Translations under genes and position numbers: made by a program
The notes under the pieces: model-generated
Told to the model about the DNA's origin: nothing
Database searches by the model: none
What the model saw: the letters and a program-made list of their open reading frames with translations, nothing else
Source of the DNA: Pseudolabrys sp.
Lineage (GTDB): Bacteria; Pseudomonadota; Alphaproteobacteria; Rhizobiales; Xanthobacteraceae
Length of the DNA: 64,000 nucleotides
Reading direction: 5' to 3'
Assembly (NCBI GenBank): GCA_026125895.1
Contig: JAHCKG010000006.1
Location: forward strand, 62,001-126,000
Shown: one piece after another, positions 1 to 9,112 of the stretch
How positions within the stretch are numbered: position 1 is the stretch's first letter
Layout of the letters: the number at the start of each line of letters is the position of its first letter

Positions 1-712
1 CGCCATCGGCGAGCATGTGCTGATCGTCGATCTCGATCCGCAGGGCAACGCCTCGACCGGGCTGGGCATCCAGCACAAGGAGCGCGGCGTCTCGACCTAC
101 GACGTGCTCGCCGGCCAGGCGCCGATGCGCGACGCCGTCATCCCGACCGCGGTGCCGAAGCTGCACCTCGCGCCCTCGACCATGGACCTGTCCGGCCTCG
201 AGCTCGAGATCGGCCAGCAGCGCGACCGCGCTTTCCGTCTGCGCACCGCGCTCAACAACATCAACAACGGCTCGCCCGCTTTCGACTTCACTTACGTGCT
301 GGTCGATTGCCCGCCGTCGCTCAACCTGATCACCGTCAACGCCATGGCGGCGGCGAATTCGATTCTCGTGCCGATGCAGTGCGAGTTCTTCGCGCTCGAA
401 GGTCTGTCGCAGCTTCTCAAGACCGTCGAGGAAGTGAAGAAGAATCTGAACCCGACATTGTCGATCCACGGCATCGTCATGACGATGTACGACTCGCGCA
501 ACAACCTCGCCAATCAGGTCGTCGCCGACGTGCGCCAGTTCATGGGCAAGCAGGTGTACGACACCGTGATCCCGCGCAACGTGCGCATTTCGGAAGCGCC
601 GTCCTATGGCAAGCCGGTGCTGGTTTACGATCTCAAATGTGTCGGCAGCGAAGCGTATTTGCGTCTCGCCACCGAGATCATTCAGCGCGAGCGCGCATTG
701 AAGGCGGGCTAA
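1..712 (+). CDS. parA: Chromosome partitioning ATPase ParA (5' end outside window)
   Basis: This is the C-terminal part of a ParA/Soj ATPase, which drives segregation of ParB-bound origins. The reading frame is already open at base 2, ahead of any start, so the P-loop segment lies upstream of the window. Visible motifs are the LIVDLDPQGNAS strand, the LVDCPPSLNLIT Walker B region and the RISEAPSYGKPV stretch near the C-terminus, all typical of chromosomal ParA. parB follows about 150 bp downstream in the same direction, as in other alphaproteobacteria, which places this region near the replication origin (inference from conserved gene order). The GTG at 17 is internal and not the real start. 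Confidence 0.95.
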   Translation, partial: AIGEHVLIVDLDPQGNASTGLGIQHKERGVSTYDVLAGQAPMRDAVIPTAVPKLHLAPSTMDLSGLELEIGQQRDRAFRLRTALNNINNGSPAFDFTYVLVDCPPSLNLITVNAMAAANSILVPMQCEFFALEGLSQLLKTVEEVKKNLNPTLSIHGIVMTMYDSRNNLANQVVADVRQFMGKQVYDTVIPRNVRISEAPSYGKPVLVYDLKCVGSEAYLRLATEIIQRERALKAG

Positions 713-868
713 GTGCTGCGACGAACCTTGCCGCGCGAAATCGCGGCGTCCGCGCATCTCGACGGCATGAGCATCTCGGAGCGGATGGACCGGCTCCACG
801 ATCGCGTGCGCCGTCAGGATGACGGCCAACCAAGTGACGACAAGAAGAAACGGCGTGAGGACGAGTTG

Positions 869-1780
869 ATGGCATCAGGAGCGGCGTCGATGGCGGATCA
901 TTCGCGACTGGGTCGAGGCCTTGCCTCGCTGATGGGGGAGGTGGCGCAGGAAGCGCCGGCGGCCGCCAACGCGCCGCGCAAACCGCGCAAGGCGCCGGTC
1001 GAGAAGCTGCATCCCAATCCGCGCAATCCGCGCCGCGATTTCACCGAAGCGCAGCTCGCCGAGTTGTCCGACTCGATCAAGGAGCGCGGCATCATCCAGC
1101 CGATCGTCGTGCGGCAGTTGCCGGACAACGAATACGAGATCATCGCCGGCGAGCGCCGCTGGCGCGCAGCGCAGCGCGCCGGGCTGCATGAGGTGCCGAT
1201 CGCCATCGTCGATGCGACCGATGTGCAGTCGCTCGAATTCGCCATCATCGAGAACGTGCAACGCGCCGACCTCAATGCCATCGAGGAAGCCGCCGGTTAC
1301 GTCGCGCTGATGGAGCAGTGCAATCATACGCAGGAGCAAGTGGCGCAGATCGTCGGCAAGAGCCGGCCTTACATCGCCAACCTGGTGCGCCTGCTGAAGC
1401 TGCCCGATCCGGTCAAGCGCATGGTGCGCGACGGCAAGCTGTCGGCCGGTCATGCGCGTCTGCTCGTCGGCCATATCAACGCGCAGGTGCTGGCCGAGAT
1501 GGCGGTGGACGAAGGCTTCAGCGTCCGTCAGCTCGAGGAGTGGGTGCGCGAGGACAACGCCAAGCCCGGCGATGCGACGATGGATCTTCAGATGAAGAAG
1601 ATCGCGTCCGGCCTTGCCAAGCAGAAGGATCCCGACACGCGCGCGCTGGAGCGGCGGCTGACCGACGCGCTCGGGCTTGAAGTAACGATCGACGGCAAGG
1701 GCGAGAAGGGCACCTTGCACATCAAGTACAAGGACCTCGACCAGCTCGACGGCGTGTTGCGCAAGCTGGGTGCGGGCTAG
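869..1780 (+). CDS. parB: Chromosome partitioning protein ParB
   Basis: ParB/Spo0J is the CTPase and DNA-binding protein that loads at parS and partners with ParA. The protein is about 303 aa, normal for the family. It contains the N-terminal nuclease-like domain (PNPRNPRRDF, then GERRWRAAQRAG and ENVQRADLNAIEEA), an HTH (QEQVAQIVGKSRPYIANLVRLL) and a C-terminal dimerisation segment. The open frame continues upstream to a GTG at 713, but I chose ATG 869 because GAGG lies 8 nt upstream and the protein then begins with a short leader before SRLGRGLASLMGE, the usual ParB N-terminus. ATG 890 is a possible alternative. It lies downstream of parA and is probably cotranscribed with it. Confidence 0.95.
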   Translation: MASGAASMADHSRLGRGLASLMGEVAQEAPAAANAPRKPRKAPVEKLHPNPRNPRRDFTEAQLAELSDSIKERGIIQPIVVRQLPDNEYEIIAGERRWRAAQRAGLHEVPIAIVDATDVQSLEFAIIENVQRADLNAIEEAAGYVALMEQCNHTQEQVAQIVGKSRPYIANLVRLLKLPDPVKRMVRDGKLSAGHARLLVGHINAQVLAEMAVDEGFSVRQLEEWVREDNAKPGDATMDLQMKKIASGLAKQKDPDTRALERRLTDALGLEVTIDGKGEKGTLHIKYKDLDQLDGVLRKLGAG

Positions 1781-1825
1781 GGCCTGGCGCAACCGCTTTC
1801 ACGTCGAATCTGAAAAGTCTCTGTC

Positions 1826-1947
1826 ATGGCCGGGCCGCCCGAAGGGCGAGACCCGGCCATCTCGTTTAGGTGGGCACGGGTTTTGTTTCACGCCTCACCT
1901 CCCTAAGCGGGATCACCGGGTCACGCGCCTTCGGCGCGGCCCGGTGA
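1826..1947. repeat. REP-like nested palindromes downstream of parB
   Basis: Two nested inverted repeats are visible. ATGGCCGGG (1826-1834) pairs with CCCGGCCAT (1852-1860) around an inner CGCCC-GAA-GGGCG hairpin. TCACCGGG (1913-1920) pairs with CCCGGTGA (1940-1947) around GCGCC-TTC-GGCGC. Such extragenic palindromes are common in Bradyrhizobiaceae-like genomes. The first may also serve as the transcription end of parAB, although no clear T-tract follows. Confidence 0.7.
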
Positions 1948-1982
1948 CGACACCGCAGTTGTTTCAGGACAGACTATCGCCG

Positions 1983-2073
1983 TGTCATGGCCGGGCTTGT
2001 CCCGGCCATCCACGTCTTCTTTCTTTGAAGCTGCCTCAAGGCGTGGATGCCCGGCACAAGGCCGGGCATGACG
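1983..2073. repeat. REP-like composite palindrome (BIME-like)
   Basis: Two hairpins, ATGGCCGGG/CCCGGCCAT (1987-2009) and ATGCCCGGC/GCCGGGCAT (2047-2069), are joined by outer arms CATCCACG (2007-2014) and CGTGGATG (2042-2049). The element is therefore a larger imperfect inverted repeat ending in GTCATG and CATGACG. It lies between parB and the convergent SET-domain gene. The layout matches interspersed mosaic palindromic elements of Rhizobiales. Confidence 0.75.
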
Positions 2074-2098
2074 TCGGAAAGGGTGGCGTCTGGAGCGA

Positions 2099-2566
2099 CT
2101 ACCGTTTGGCGCGGGCGTGGCCGTTCGTCTTGCCGTTCGCTTTCGCGTGGAAGACACCGTTCATCGCCTTGCCATTCAAGACTTTCCCGTTCGCCGGCTT
2201 CTTGAGAAACGCCGCGCACAGCGCCGGATCGAACTCGCGATAGTCGTTGGTGATCTCGGCGCCCTTCGGGATATCGACCGCGGCGATGACATAGCCGCCG
2301 CGCAGCACGGTATTGGGATTCTCGGCATGGTTCATGTGGTGGTCGTTGTCGACCGTGAACAGAATCTCGCCATCGACGCGATAGGCATAGTTCTTCAAAA
2401 AGTCGCGCGCCGCCTTGGGCAGCCGCGCGAATTGCTTCGGCGTGTAGGCGCGATCGAAACCTTCGACGAAACGCCAGATCTTGGCGCCGCGCGGAATGCG
2501 CTCGGCGGCAAAGACGCCGAGGCCGTGGATCGGGCTCTTATCGAGATAGGTCTTGACCAGAAGCAT
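2099..2566 (-). CDS. SET domain-containing protein
   Basis: A 155-aa protein consisting mainly of a SET fold, the S-adenosylmethionine-dependent lysine methyltransferase domain. Motifs are SPIHGLGVFAAERIPRGAKI at the N-terminus, DNDHHMNHAENPN in the middle (the family NHS/C pseudoknot region) and GAEITNDYREFDP near the end (the D-Y-G/x loop). The C-terminal 30 residues are basic and Asn/Lys/Ala-rich. Small bacterial SET proteins are widespread and their substrates are mostly unknown. The frame is open to 2617, but ATG 2566 (MLLVKTYLDKSP) matches the usual family start. Confidence 0.8.
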   Translation of the reverse strand: MLLVKTYLDKSPIHGLGVFAAERIPRGAKIWRFVEGFDRAYTPKQFARLPKAARDFLKNYAYRVDGEILFTVDNDHHMNHAENPNTVLRGGYVIAAVDIPKGAEITNDYREFDPALCAAFLKKPANGKVLNGKAMNGVFHAKANGKTNGHARAKR

Positions 2567-2777
2567 GGGTGCTTTCACCGCGACGGTCTTGCTGCAACGG
2601 GCTTTCTGTCCGCGCACCGGCCGTGTCGCCGCTTGACGACAAAAGGGTCCGGCGCCGAATCGATAACAAATCCGTCATGGAGGCGGGAGGTCCGGCGACG
2701 CCGCAGCGGCCGGCTGTCCCCAACTGCGCGGGGTCTGCCGCCACCACCGGCGGATACCGACAAGCGGCGGGCGCCGG

Positions 2778-3767
2778 TCAGTCCTCCGGTTCGGCGGCGT
2801 CCTTGCGCACTGACGCGTGTGCAGCGGGCAAAACGATGCGGCAAACGACACCCTGCGGATCGAAGTTCAGCCGCGCCGAGCCGCCAAAGCTGTCGAGGCT
2901 GCGTTCGATCAACTTACTGCCGAAACTTCGCCGCGACGGCATCACCACCGCGGGTCCGCCGCGCTCATGCCAGACGATCTCGATCGTGTCGCCCGCCTCC
3001 CGCACCCCGGCGTGGACCCGGCCGCTCGTGGTCGACAGGGCGCCGTATTTGGCGGCATTGGTCGCCAGCTCGTGGATGATCAACGCGACCACGGTGGGCA
3101 GCTTGCCGAACAGATCGACCTCCGGCCCCTCGACGGCGATACGGGCATCGCCGAAGGGCGCGACCTCCGCCGTCAGAATCTGCTGCAGGCTGACGCCGCC
3201 GTTCTCGCCGCGGCTGAGCAGATCGTCCGCGGTCGAGAGCGCTTGAAGCCGGCCCGATACGCTGTCCCAGATGTCCGGCTGACCGCGCAATTCGTGACGC
3301 AGAATGGCGTAGATCGTCGCGAGCTTGTTCTTCACGCGATGGCTGAGTTCATCGACGACGATGCGCCGGTATCTTTCCTCTTCGTCGATGCGCGCGACAA
3401 CCATCCGATATTGGTTCGCTGCCCAGACGATGAGCCCGCCGGCAAACAGATAAAGAAGGACGCTGACGACATGGTTCTTGTCCGCCAGCACCCAGCTGAA
3501 GCGCGGCTCGATGAACAGCCACCACGACAGCACACCGTCGAACAAAGTCGTGACGATCCCGGCGGCGGCGCCGCCCACCAAAGTCGCGATCAGCAGCGCG
3601 GGAAAGAAAGTGACGAAGGGCACCGCGCCGGGCGATACCAGATCGATGAGGAGCCGCAGCAGCGTTGCGGCGAGCACGCAGGCGAGCGCCACGCCATAGG
3701 CCTCGACGGAGCCCGGCCGCGGCCCGCGGCGCACCATCGAATCGATTAATCCCGCAAAGGCGCGCAT
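2778..3767 (-). CDS. Membrane sensor histidine kinase (DUF4118 + HWE/HisKA_2)
   Basis: About 329 aa. The N-terminal 120 residues hold hydrophobic segments of DUF4118 type (KdpD-like transmembrane module, with PGAVPFVTFFPALLIATLVGG). A dimerisation/phosphoacceptor block with the HWE-family H-box DELSHRVKNKLATIYAI (His about 143) follows, then an ATPase domain with HELATNAAKYGAL as N-box. The glycine-rich ATP lid is short, as in HWE kinases. No cognate regulator is adjacent, so its partner may be encoded elsewhere. GTG 3791 is an alternative start; ATG 3767 was preferred. Confidence 0.85.
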   Translation of the reverse strand: MRAFAGLIDSMVRRGPRPGSVEAYGVALACVLAATLLRLLIDLVSPGAVPFVTFFPALLIATLVGGAAAGIVTTLFDGVLSWWLFIEPRFSWVLADKNHVVSVLLYLFAGGLIVWAANQYRMVVARIDEEERYRRIVVDELSHRVKNKLATIYAILRHELRGQPDIWDSVSGRLQALSTADDLLSRGENGGVSLQQILTAEVAPFGDARIAVEGPEVDLFGKLPTVVALIIHELATNAAKYGALSTTSGRVHAGVREAGDTIEIVWHERGGPAVVMPSRRSFGSKLIERSLDSFGGSARLNFDPQGVVCRIVLPAAHASVRKDAAEPED

Positions 3768-3891
3768 AGCGGACAAACCTCGGACCGCCACCAGCGTATC
3801 CGCTCCCTTGGCTGCTGCCTAGGGGACCGGCCTGCCGCCCTCGGCAACCGCCGGTTACATGCTGACGAAAGGGTAACGATTGAAGGCGGCC

Positions 3892-4923
3892 TCAGCCGTC
3901 GCGCCGGCGGGCATTGACGGCGAGCGACAACAGCGCCCGTTGCGCGATCGCTTCGGCGAGCGAGGCGTTGCGCCGTGCTTCGAGCGAGGCTTCGGCTAGC
4001 TGCCCCATGGCGCGCACCAAACCGGCGGCGGACCAGACGCGCAGGGCGTCGGCCACCTTGCGTTCGCGCGAGAAATGCACGGGCGGTGCGCCGCGTTTCA
4101 TCGCGAAGTCGACGGAGTCGCCGCCGTCCACGGCAAGCCGCAGCTTGTGCAGGTTGGAGACGTGGCGGATAGCGGCCGAGATGATCGCCGCCGGCGACGA
4201 ACCGCCGGCGCGGGCCTTGCCGAACTCGCTTTCGACATCGACCGTCTTGCCGGCGAAGGCGGCGTCGAGGACGCCGTCGAGCGCCAGCGCCGACGCATCG
4301 GCGACCACCGCCATGACGTCGTCGATCTCGACGCGCTCCTTGCCGCGCGCATAGAGGGCGAGCTTGCGGATCTCGTTACGCGATGCGGCGCGGTCGCCCC
4401 CGAGCAGGCCGAGCAGCGCGGTGCGCGCGTCGAGGCCGATGGCAAGGCCGGCCTCGGTCATTTCATCGTCGATGAGGCGGCCGATCGCGGCGGCGTTGTC
4501 GACGTAACAAGGCAGCGCCGCGGCGACCTTGGCCTTCTCGATCAGCGCACGCAGCGGCGACGACTTCTTCAGGTCCCCGGCTTCGATGATGATGCGGCAC
4601 TCGTCCGACGGCGCGGCGATCACCTGCTCGACGGAGGCGGCGATGTTGCGCGAGCCGGGCCGCACCAGCACGGCGCGGCGGCCGCCGAACAGCGGCACGG
4701 TGTGCGCTTCCTCGACCAGGCGCGACGGATTGGCGGAGATGTCTTCGCCTTCGAGACGGACGAAGGAGAACGGATCGTTGACGTCGTCGACCGAAGCCTT
4801 GACCAGCGCTTCGACGCGCTCGCGCACCAGACCGGCGTCGGGGCCGTACACCAGAACGACCGGCGTGCGCGGGTCGGGCCTGGCGACGAATCTATCGACA
4901 TCGGCGGCTTTGATGGCGGTCAT
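3892..4923 (-). CDS. holA: DNA polymerase III subunit delta
   Basis: The delta subunit of the clamp loader opens the beta sliding clamp. The 343-aa length fits the family. Recognisable features are the N-terminal VVLVYGPDAGLVRERVEAL (degenerate P-loop region without a Walker A lysine), CRIIIEAGDLKKSSPLRAL, and GDRAASRNEIRKLALYARG followed by a helical collar domain. It lies directly downstream of lptE and leuS on the same strand, the conserved alphaproteobacterial order leuS-lptE-holA. It reads toward parB, with the SET and kinase genes inserted between. Confidence 0.93.
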   Translation of the reverse strand: MTAIKAADVDRFVARPDPRTPVVLVYGPDAGLVRERVEALVKASVDDVNDPFSFVRLEGEDISANPSRLVEEAHTVPLFGGRRAVLVRPGSRNIAASVEQVIAAPSDECRIIIEAGDLKKSSPLRALIEKAKVAAALPCYVDNAAAIGRLIDDEMTEAGLAIGLDARTALLGLLGGDRAASRNEIRKLALYARGKERVEIDDVMAVVADASALALDGVLDAAFAGKTVDVESEFGKARAGGSSPAAIISAAIRHVSNLHKLRLAVDGGDSVDFAMKRGAPPVHFSRERKVADALRVWSAAGLVRAMGQLAEASLEARRNASLAEAIAQRALLSLAVNARRRDG

Positions 4924-5046
4924 GACGCTCTTGTCCCGGGCGCAGCGCGGGACGAAGTCATGCGCTGCAGAACCGGGACCGCGTCAAGCTGTGACGGTCC
5001 CGGATCTGCGATGCATCGTTTCACGCTGCATCGCGTCCGGGACAAG

Positions 5047-5613
5047 TCACGTCCCCGCGACGAAATACGAGGCGAGGCGGTCGCGGATCTGGTCGGCGAT
5101 CACCTTGGCGGCGCGGTTCTCGGCGTCGCGCAGGCCGCGGTCGCCGGCGAAGCGCTGCTCCTGGCCGGGAATGTTGTACGACACGCGCGAGAAAGTCTGG
5201 CTGGTGAACACCACCTTGCCGGTGCCGACTTCGGTCAAGGTATAGGTGGCGTTGAGGCCGTAGTTCTGGATTTCGGGGCGCGCGCTGTTGATGTCGACGA
5301 TCACCTGCCGGTTGCTGGCGTTGATCTTGATCATGAGTTTGTAGGCGGTCGTCGCCGCCGGCCCGCCGCCGGTGAGATTGGAGATCAGGTCGTTGCGAAC
5401 CTCGACGCCGAGGCGCGAGATGCGGGTGCCGTTCGGCGCGTCGATCGGCAGCACCTCGACCGAGCTCAGCTTGTCGGCGATGCCCGGCGCAGCGGCGCCC
5501 GTCGGCGACGATGTCGACGAGCCATAGAGCGGCTGGAAACAGCCGGCGGTCAATCCGGCGAGCGCGAGCGCCAGCGCGGCGCGGACCAGACGTGAGGCGT
5601 TAGACGACGACAT
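5047..5613 (-). CDS. lptE: LPS assembly lipoprotein LptE
   Basis: LptE is the outer-membrane lipoprotein that plugs LptD in LPS export. The N-terminus is a lipoprotein signal (hydrophobic [13 protein letters not shown] with Cys about 25 as lipidation site), followed by FQPLYG, the conserved LptE start of the mature protein. The rest contains [25 protein letters not shown] and Y-rich beta strands. Its start overlaps the end of leuS by 14 bases, which indicates cotranscription and possibly translational coupling. Confidence 0.9.
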   Translation of the reverse strand: MSSSNASRLVRAALALALAGLTAGCFQPLYGSSTSSPTGAAAPGIADKLSSVEVLPIDAPNGTRISRLGVEVRNDLISNLTGGGPAATTAYKLMIKINASNRQVIVDINSARPEIQNYGLNATYTLTEVGTGKVVFTSQTFSRVSYNIPGQEQRFAGDRGLRDAENRAAKVIADQIRDRLASYFVAGT

Positions 5614-8247
5614 TCACGATCCTCTGCGGCACGACAATGACCTTTTTCGGGCTCTTGCCGTCGAGCACCTTTTTTACCTCATCGAGAGCGAGAACGGCAG
5701 CCTCAATCTCGTCTTTCCCGGCCTCGCGCGGCACCGTGACATCGGCGCGCTTCTTGCCGTTGACCTGGACCGGCAGGGTGATGGAGCTCTCGACCAGCAA
5801 AGCCGGCTCGACCTGCGGCCAGTTTTCGGTCGCCACCAGCGACTTGTGGCCGAGCGCGGCCCAGCATTCCTCGGCCAGGTGCGGCATCATCGGCTGGAAC
5901 AGGCGGACCAGGATGTCGCCGGCCTCGCGCAGGCTCCAGGCGAAATCCGGCGACGGCGCGGTCTCGGCCGAGCCGATCGAATCCGACAGCGCGTTGGCGA
6001 ATTCGTAGATATGGGCGACGCAGCGGTTGAAGCGCAGCTTGGAGATGTCGTCGCTGACATTGCTCAGCGCGCGATGCGCCGCCTTGCGAAGTTTTTGCGC
6101 TTCCGGACCAAAAGTTTCCGGGCGGCTTTGTGGTCCGGATACGTCGGCGACTTCGCCGATCAGCCGCCACAGCCGCTGCACGAAACGCCAGGCGCCCTGC
6201 ACGCCTTCCTCGGTCCAGATCACGTCGCGCTCGGGCGGCGAATCCGACAGCATGAACCAGCGCGCGGTGTCGGCGCCGTAGGACGCGATAATGTCGTCGG
6301 GATCGACCGTGTTTTTCTTCGACTTCGACATCTTCTCGATCGAACCGATCTCGATCGGCTCGCCGGTCGATGTCAGCTTAGCGGTGCGCGCTTCACCCAT
6401 GCCATCGATGGTGACGTTCGCCGGCTCGACCCATTGGCCCGCCTTGTCGCGATAGGTCTCGTGCACCACCATGCCCTGCGTGAACAGGCCGGCGAACGGC
6501 TCGTCCATGCCGATGTGCCCGGTCTTCTTCATCGCGCGCGTGAAGAAGCGCGAATACAGCAGATGCAGGATCGCGTGCTCGATGCCGCCGATATACTGAT
6601 CGACCGGCATCCAGCCATTGGCGACGGCCGGCGTCGTTGGCGCGTTCTCGTTCCACGGATCGGTGAAGCGCGCGAAGTACCACGAGGAGTCGACGAAGGT
6701 GTCCATGGTGTCGGTCTCGCGGCGCGCATCGCCGCCGCAGGACGGACACTTGACGTTCTTCCACGTCGGATGACGGTCGAGCGGATTGCCCGGCTTGTCG
6801 AAGGTGACGTCGTCCGGCAGCTTGACCGGCAGGCTCTCGACCGGCGCCGGCACCACGCCGCACTTGTCGCAGTGGATCACCGGGATCGGGCAGCCCCAGT
6901 AGCGCTGACGCGAAATGCCCCAGTCCCGCAGGCGATAATTGACCTGGCGCTGCGCCACCGGACGGTTGCCGCGCGTCGTCGCCGCCAGCAGATTGGCGAT
7001 CTTGTCGAAAGCCGCGACCGGCGTCAGGCCGTTGAGATCGATGACGTCGTTCTTTGAGTTGAACATCGTGCCGTCGCCGTCATAGGCGGTGTCGGTGACA
7101 ACGAACGTGTTCGGGTCCTGGTTCGGCGGCAGCACCACCGGCGTATTGCCGAGACCGTATTTGTTGACGAAGTCGAGGTCGCGCTGGTCGTGCGCCGGAC
7201 AGCCGAAGATGGCGCCGGTGCCGTAATCCATCAGGATGAAGTTGGCGACATAGACCGGCAGCTTCCAGTCGGATCGAGTGGATGCACGGCGCGGATGCCG
7301 GTGTCGAAGCCCATCTTCTCGGCGGTGTCGATCGCTTCCTGCGACGTGCCGAGGTGCTTCGCCTCGGCGATGAAGTCCGCGAGCTTCGGATTCTTCGCCG
7401 CCGCGGCCTGCGCCAGCGGATGGTCGGGCGCAATCGCCATGAACTTGGCGCCGAACAGAGTGTCCGGCCGCGTCGTGAAGATTTCCAGTTCGCTTTCACC
7501 GGACGGCGTCGTCGCGGTGTCCAGCATGAAGCGGACCAGCAGACCTTCGGAGCGGCCGATCCAGTTCTTCTGCATCAGCCGGACCTTGTCCGGCCAGCGG
7601 TCGAGCGTGTCGAGCGCCTCGAGCAATTCCTCGGCGTAATCCGAGATCTTGAACACCCACTGATAGAGATCGCGCTGCTCGACCAGGGCGCCGGAGCGCC
7701 AGCCGCGGCCGTCGATGACCTGCTCGTTGGCGAGCACGGTCTGATCGACCGGGTCCCAGTTCACCTTGCGGTATTCGCGCGCGACCAGCCCCGCCTTCAT
7801 GAAGTCGAGGAACATGCGCTGCTGATGCTTGTAATAGGACGGATCGCAGGTCGCGACTTCGCGCGCCCAGTCGAGCGACAGCCCCATCGACTGCAGCTGC
7901 TTCTTCATCGCCGCGATGTTGGCGTAGGTCCATTCCTTGGGGTGGACCTTGCGGTCGATGGCCGCGTTTTCCGCCGGCATGCCGAAGGCGTCCCAGCCCA
8001 TCGGGTGCAGGACGTTGTTGCCCATGGCGCTTTTGAAGCGCGCCACCACGTCGCCCATCGTGTAGTTGCGGACGTGGCCCATGTGGATGCGCCCCGACGG
8101 GTAGGGGAACATCTCGAGGACGTAGTATTTCGGCCGCGGGTCGTCGTTCTTGGTGGCGTAGATGCCGGCCGCGTCCCAGGCTTTTTGCCACTTGGGCTCG
8201 GCGGCGCGGGCGTTGTAGCGCTCGGATTTGCTCGAATCGGCGGTCAT
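5600..8247 (-). CDS. leuS: Leucyl-tRNA synthetase, interrupted by an apparent 1-base frameshift
   Basis: The class I synthetase charges tRNA-Leu. The first frame (8247 down to about 7266) holds the HIGH-type motif [15 protein letters not shown] and most of the N-terminal half. The second frame continues with [26 protein letters not shown], the zinc-type CDKCG/CPSCGG segment and the catalytic loop [13 protein letters not shown]. Reading in one frame gives ...[13 protein letters not shown] and a stop near 7231. Adding one base at about 7268-7269 (plus-strand CCAGTCGG read as CCAGGTCGG) restores [13 protein letters not shown], as in normal LeuRS. All catalytic motifs are present and there is no other decay. 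Because the gene is normally essential, a sequencing or assembly error is the simplest explanation. Confidence 0.93.
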
Positions 8248-8399
8248 TTCAGGCTCTTTTCAGGACGGCGGCAGGTGACATGAAAGGGCTGGAGCGGTCA
8301 ACAGGCTGAAATCGGGCCGGTTTTCGAACCGCCCGTCCAGACGGCCGCCCTTGAGCCAGCGCAAAGGCGGCGGTCCCGGCCCGGCATAATGGTAGTGCC

Positions 8400-9107
8400 A
8401 TGAGCCAACCGGTCTTCCGCACCCGCGACCTGACCAAGGTCTATGTCACCGGCGCCATCGAGGTCCACGCCCTGCGCGGCGTCGATTTCGAGGCCGCCGC
8501 CGGCGAATTCGTGGTGCTGCTCGGGCCGTCCGGCTCCGGTAAGTCCACCTTCCTCAACATCATCGGCGGGCTCGACCGGGCGACCTCGGGCGAAGCCTGG
8601 TTCACCGACCACGAACTCAGCCGCTTCAGCGACCGCGAGCTCACGCTCTACCGCCGCGACCATGTCGGGTTCGTCTTCCAGTTCTACAACCTGGTGCCGA
8701 GCCTGACCGCCCGCGAGAACGTGGCGCTGGTCACCGAGATCGCCCGCGACCCGATGCGACCTGAGGAGGCGCTGGCCATCGTCGGCCTCCAGGAGCGCAT
8801 GGACCACTTCCCGGCCCAGCTCTCCGGCGGCGAGCAGCAACGCGTCGCCATTGCCCGCGCCATCGCCAAAAGGCCGCAGGTGCTGCTGTGCGACGAGCCG
8901 ACCGGCGCACTCGACTCAAAGACCGGCGTGCTGGTGCTCGAGGCGCTGACGCAGGTCAACGAGCAGCTTGGCGCCACGACCCTGATCATCACCCACAACG
9001 TCGCCATCCAGGACATCGCGCATCGCGTTGTCCATTTCGGCAACGGCCGCATCGTGTCCTCCAACATCGTCGCCGAGCGCAAGCCGGCGTCTAGCATCAG
9101 TTGGTGA
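8400..9107 (+). CDS. ABC transporter ATP-binding protein (MacB/LolD type)
   Basis: A 235-aa ATPase of the LolD/MacB/FtsE class. Walker A is GPSGSGKST (residues 42-50), the Q-loop is [16 protein letters not shown], the signature is [14 protein letters not shown], Walker B is [13 protein letters not shown] and the H-loop is IITHN. LTARENV and EPTGALD are typical of the exporter subclass working with FtsX-type permeases. It is the first gene of a three-gene operon; the permease starts 5 bases after this stop. It begins divergently from leuS. Confidence 0.93.
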   Translation: MSQPVFRTRDLTKVYVTGAIEVHALRGVDFEAAAGEFVVLLGPSGSGKSTFLNIIGGLDRATSGEAWFTDHELSRFSDRELTLYRRDHVGFVFQFYNLVPSLTARENVALVTEIARDPMRPEEALAIVGLQERMDHFPAQLSGGEQQRVAIARAIAKRPQVLLCDEPTGALDSKTGVLVLEALTQVNEQLGATTLIITHNVAIQDIAHRVVHFGNGRIVSSNIVAERKPASSISW

Positions 9108-9112
9108 GGGCC

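Noticed and set aside
1884..1899. Possible parS site near parB
   Set aside because: Only the left half (TGTTTCACG) of the parS consensus TGTTTCACGTGAAACA is present; the right half reads CCTCACC.
2117..3079. Long plus-strand open frame of 320 codons
   Set aside because: It lies opposite the SET-domain and kinase genes, is Arg/Pro-rich and has no family features; it is a high-G+C shadow.
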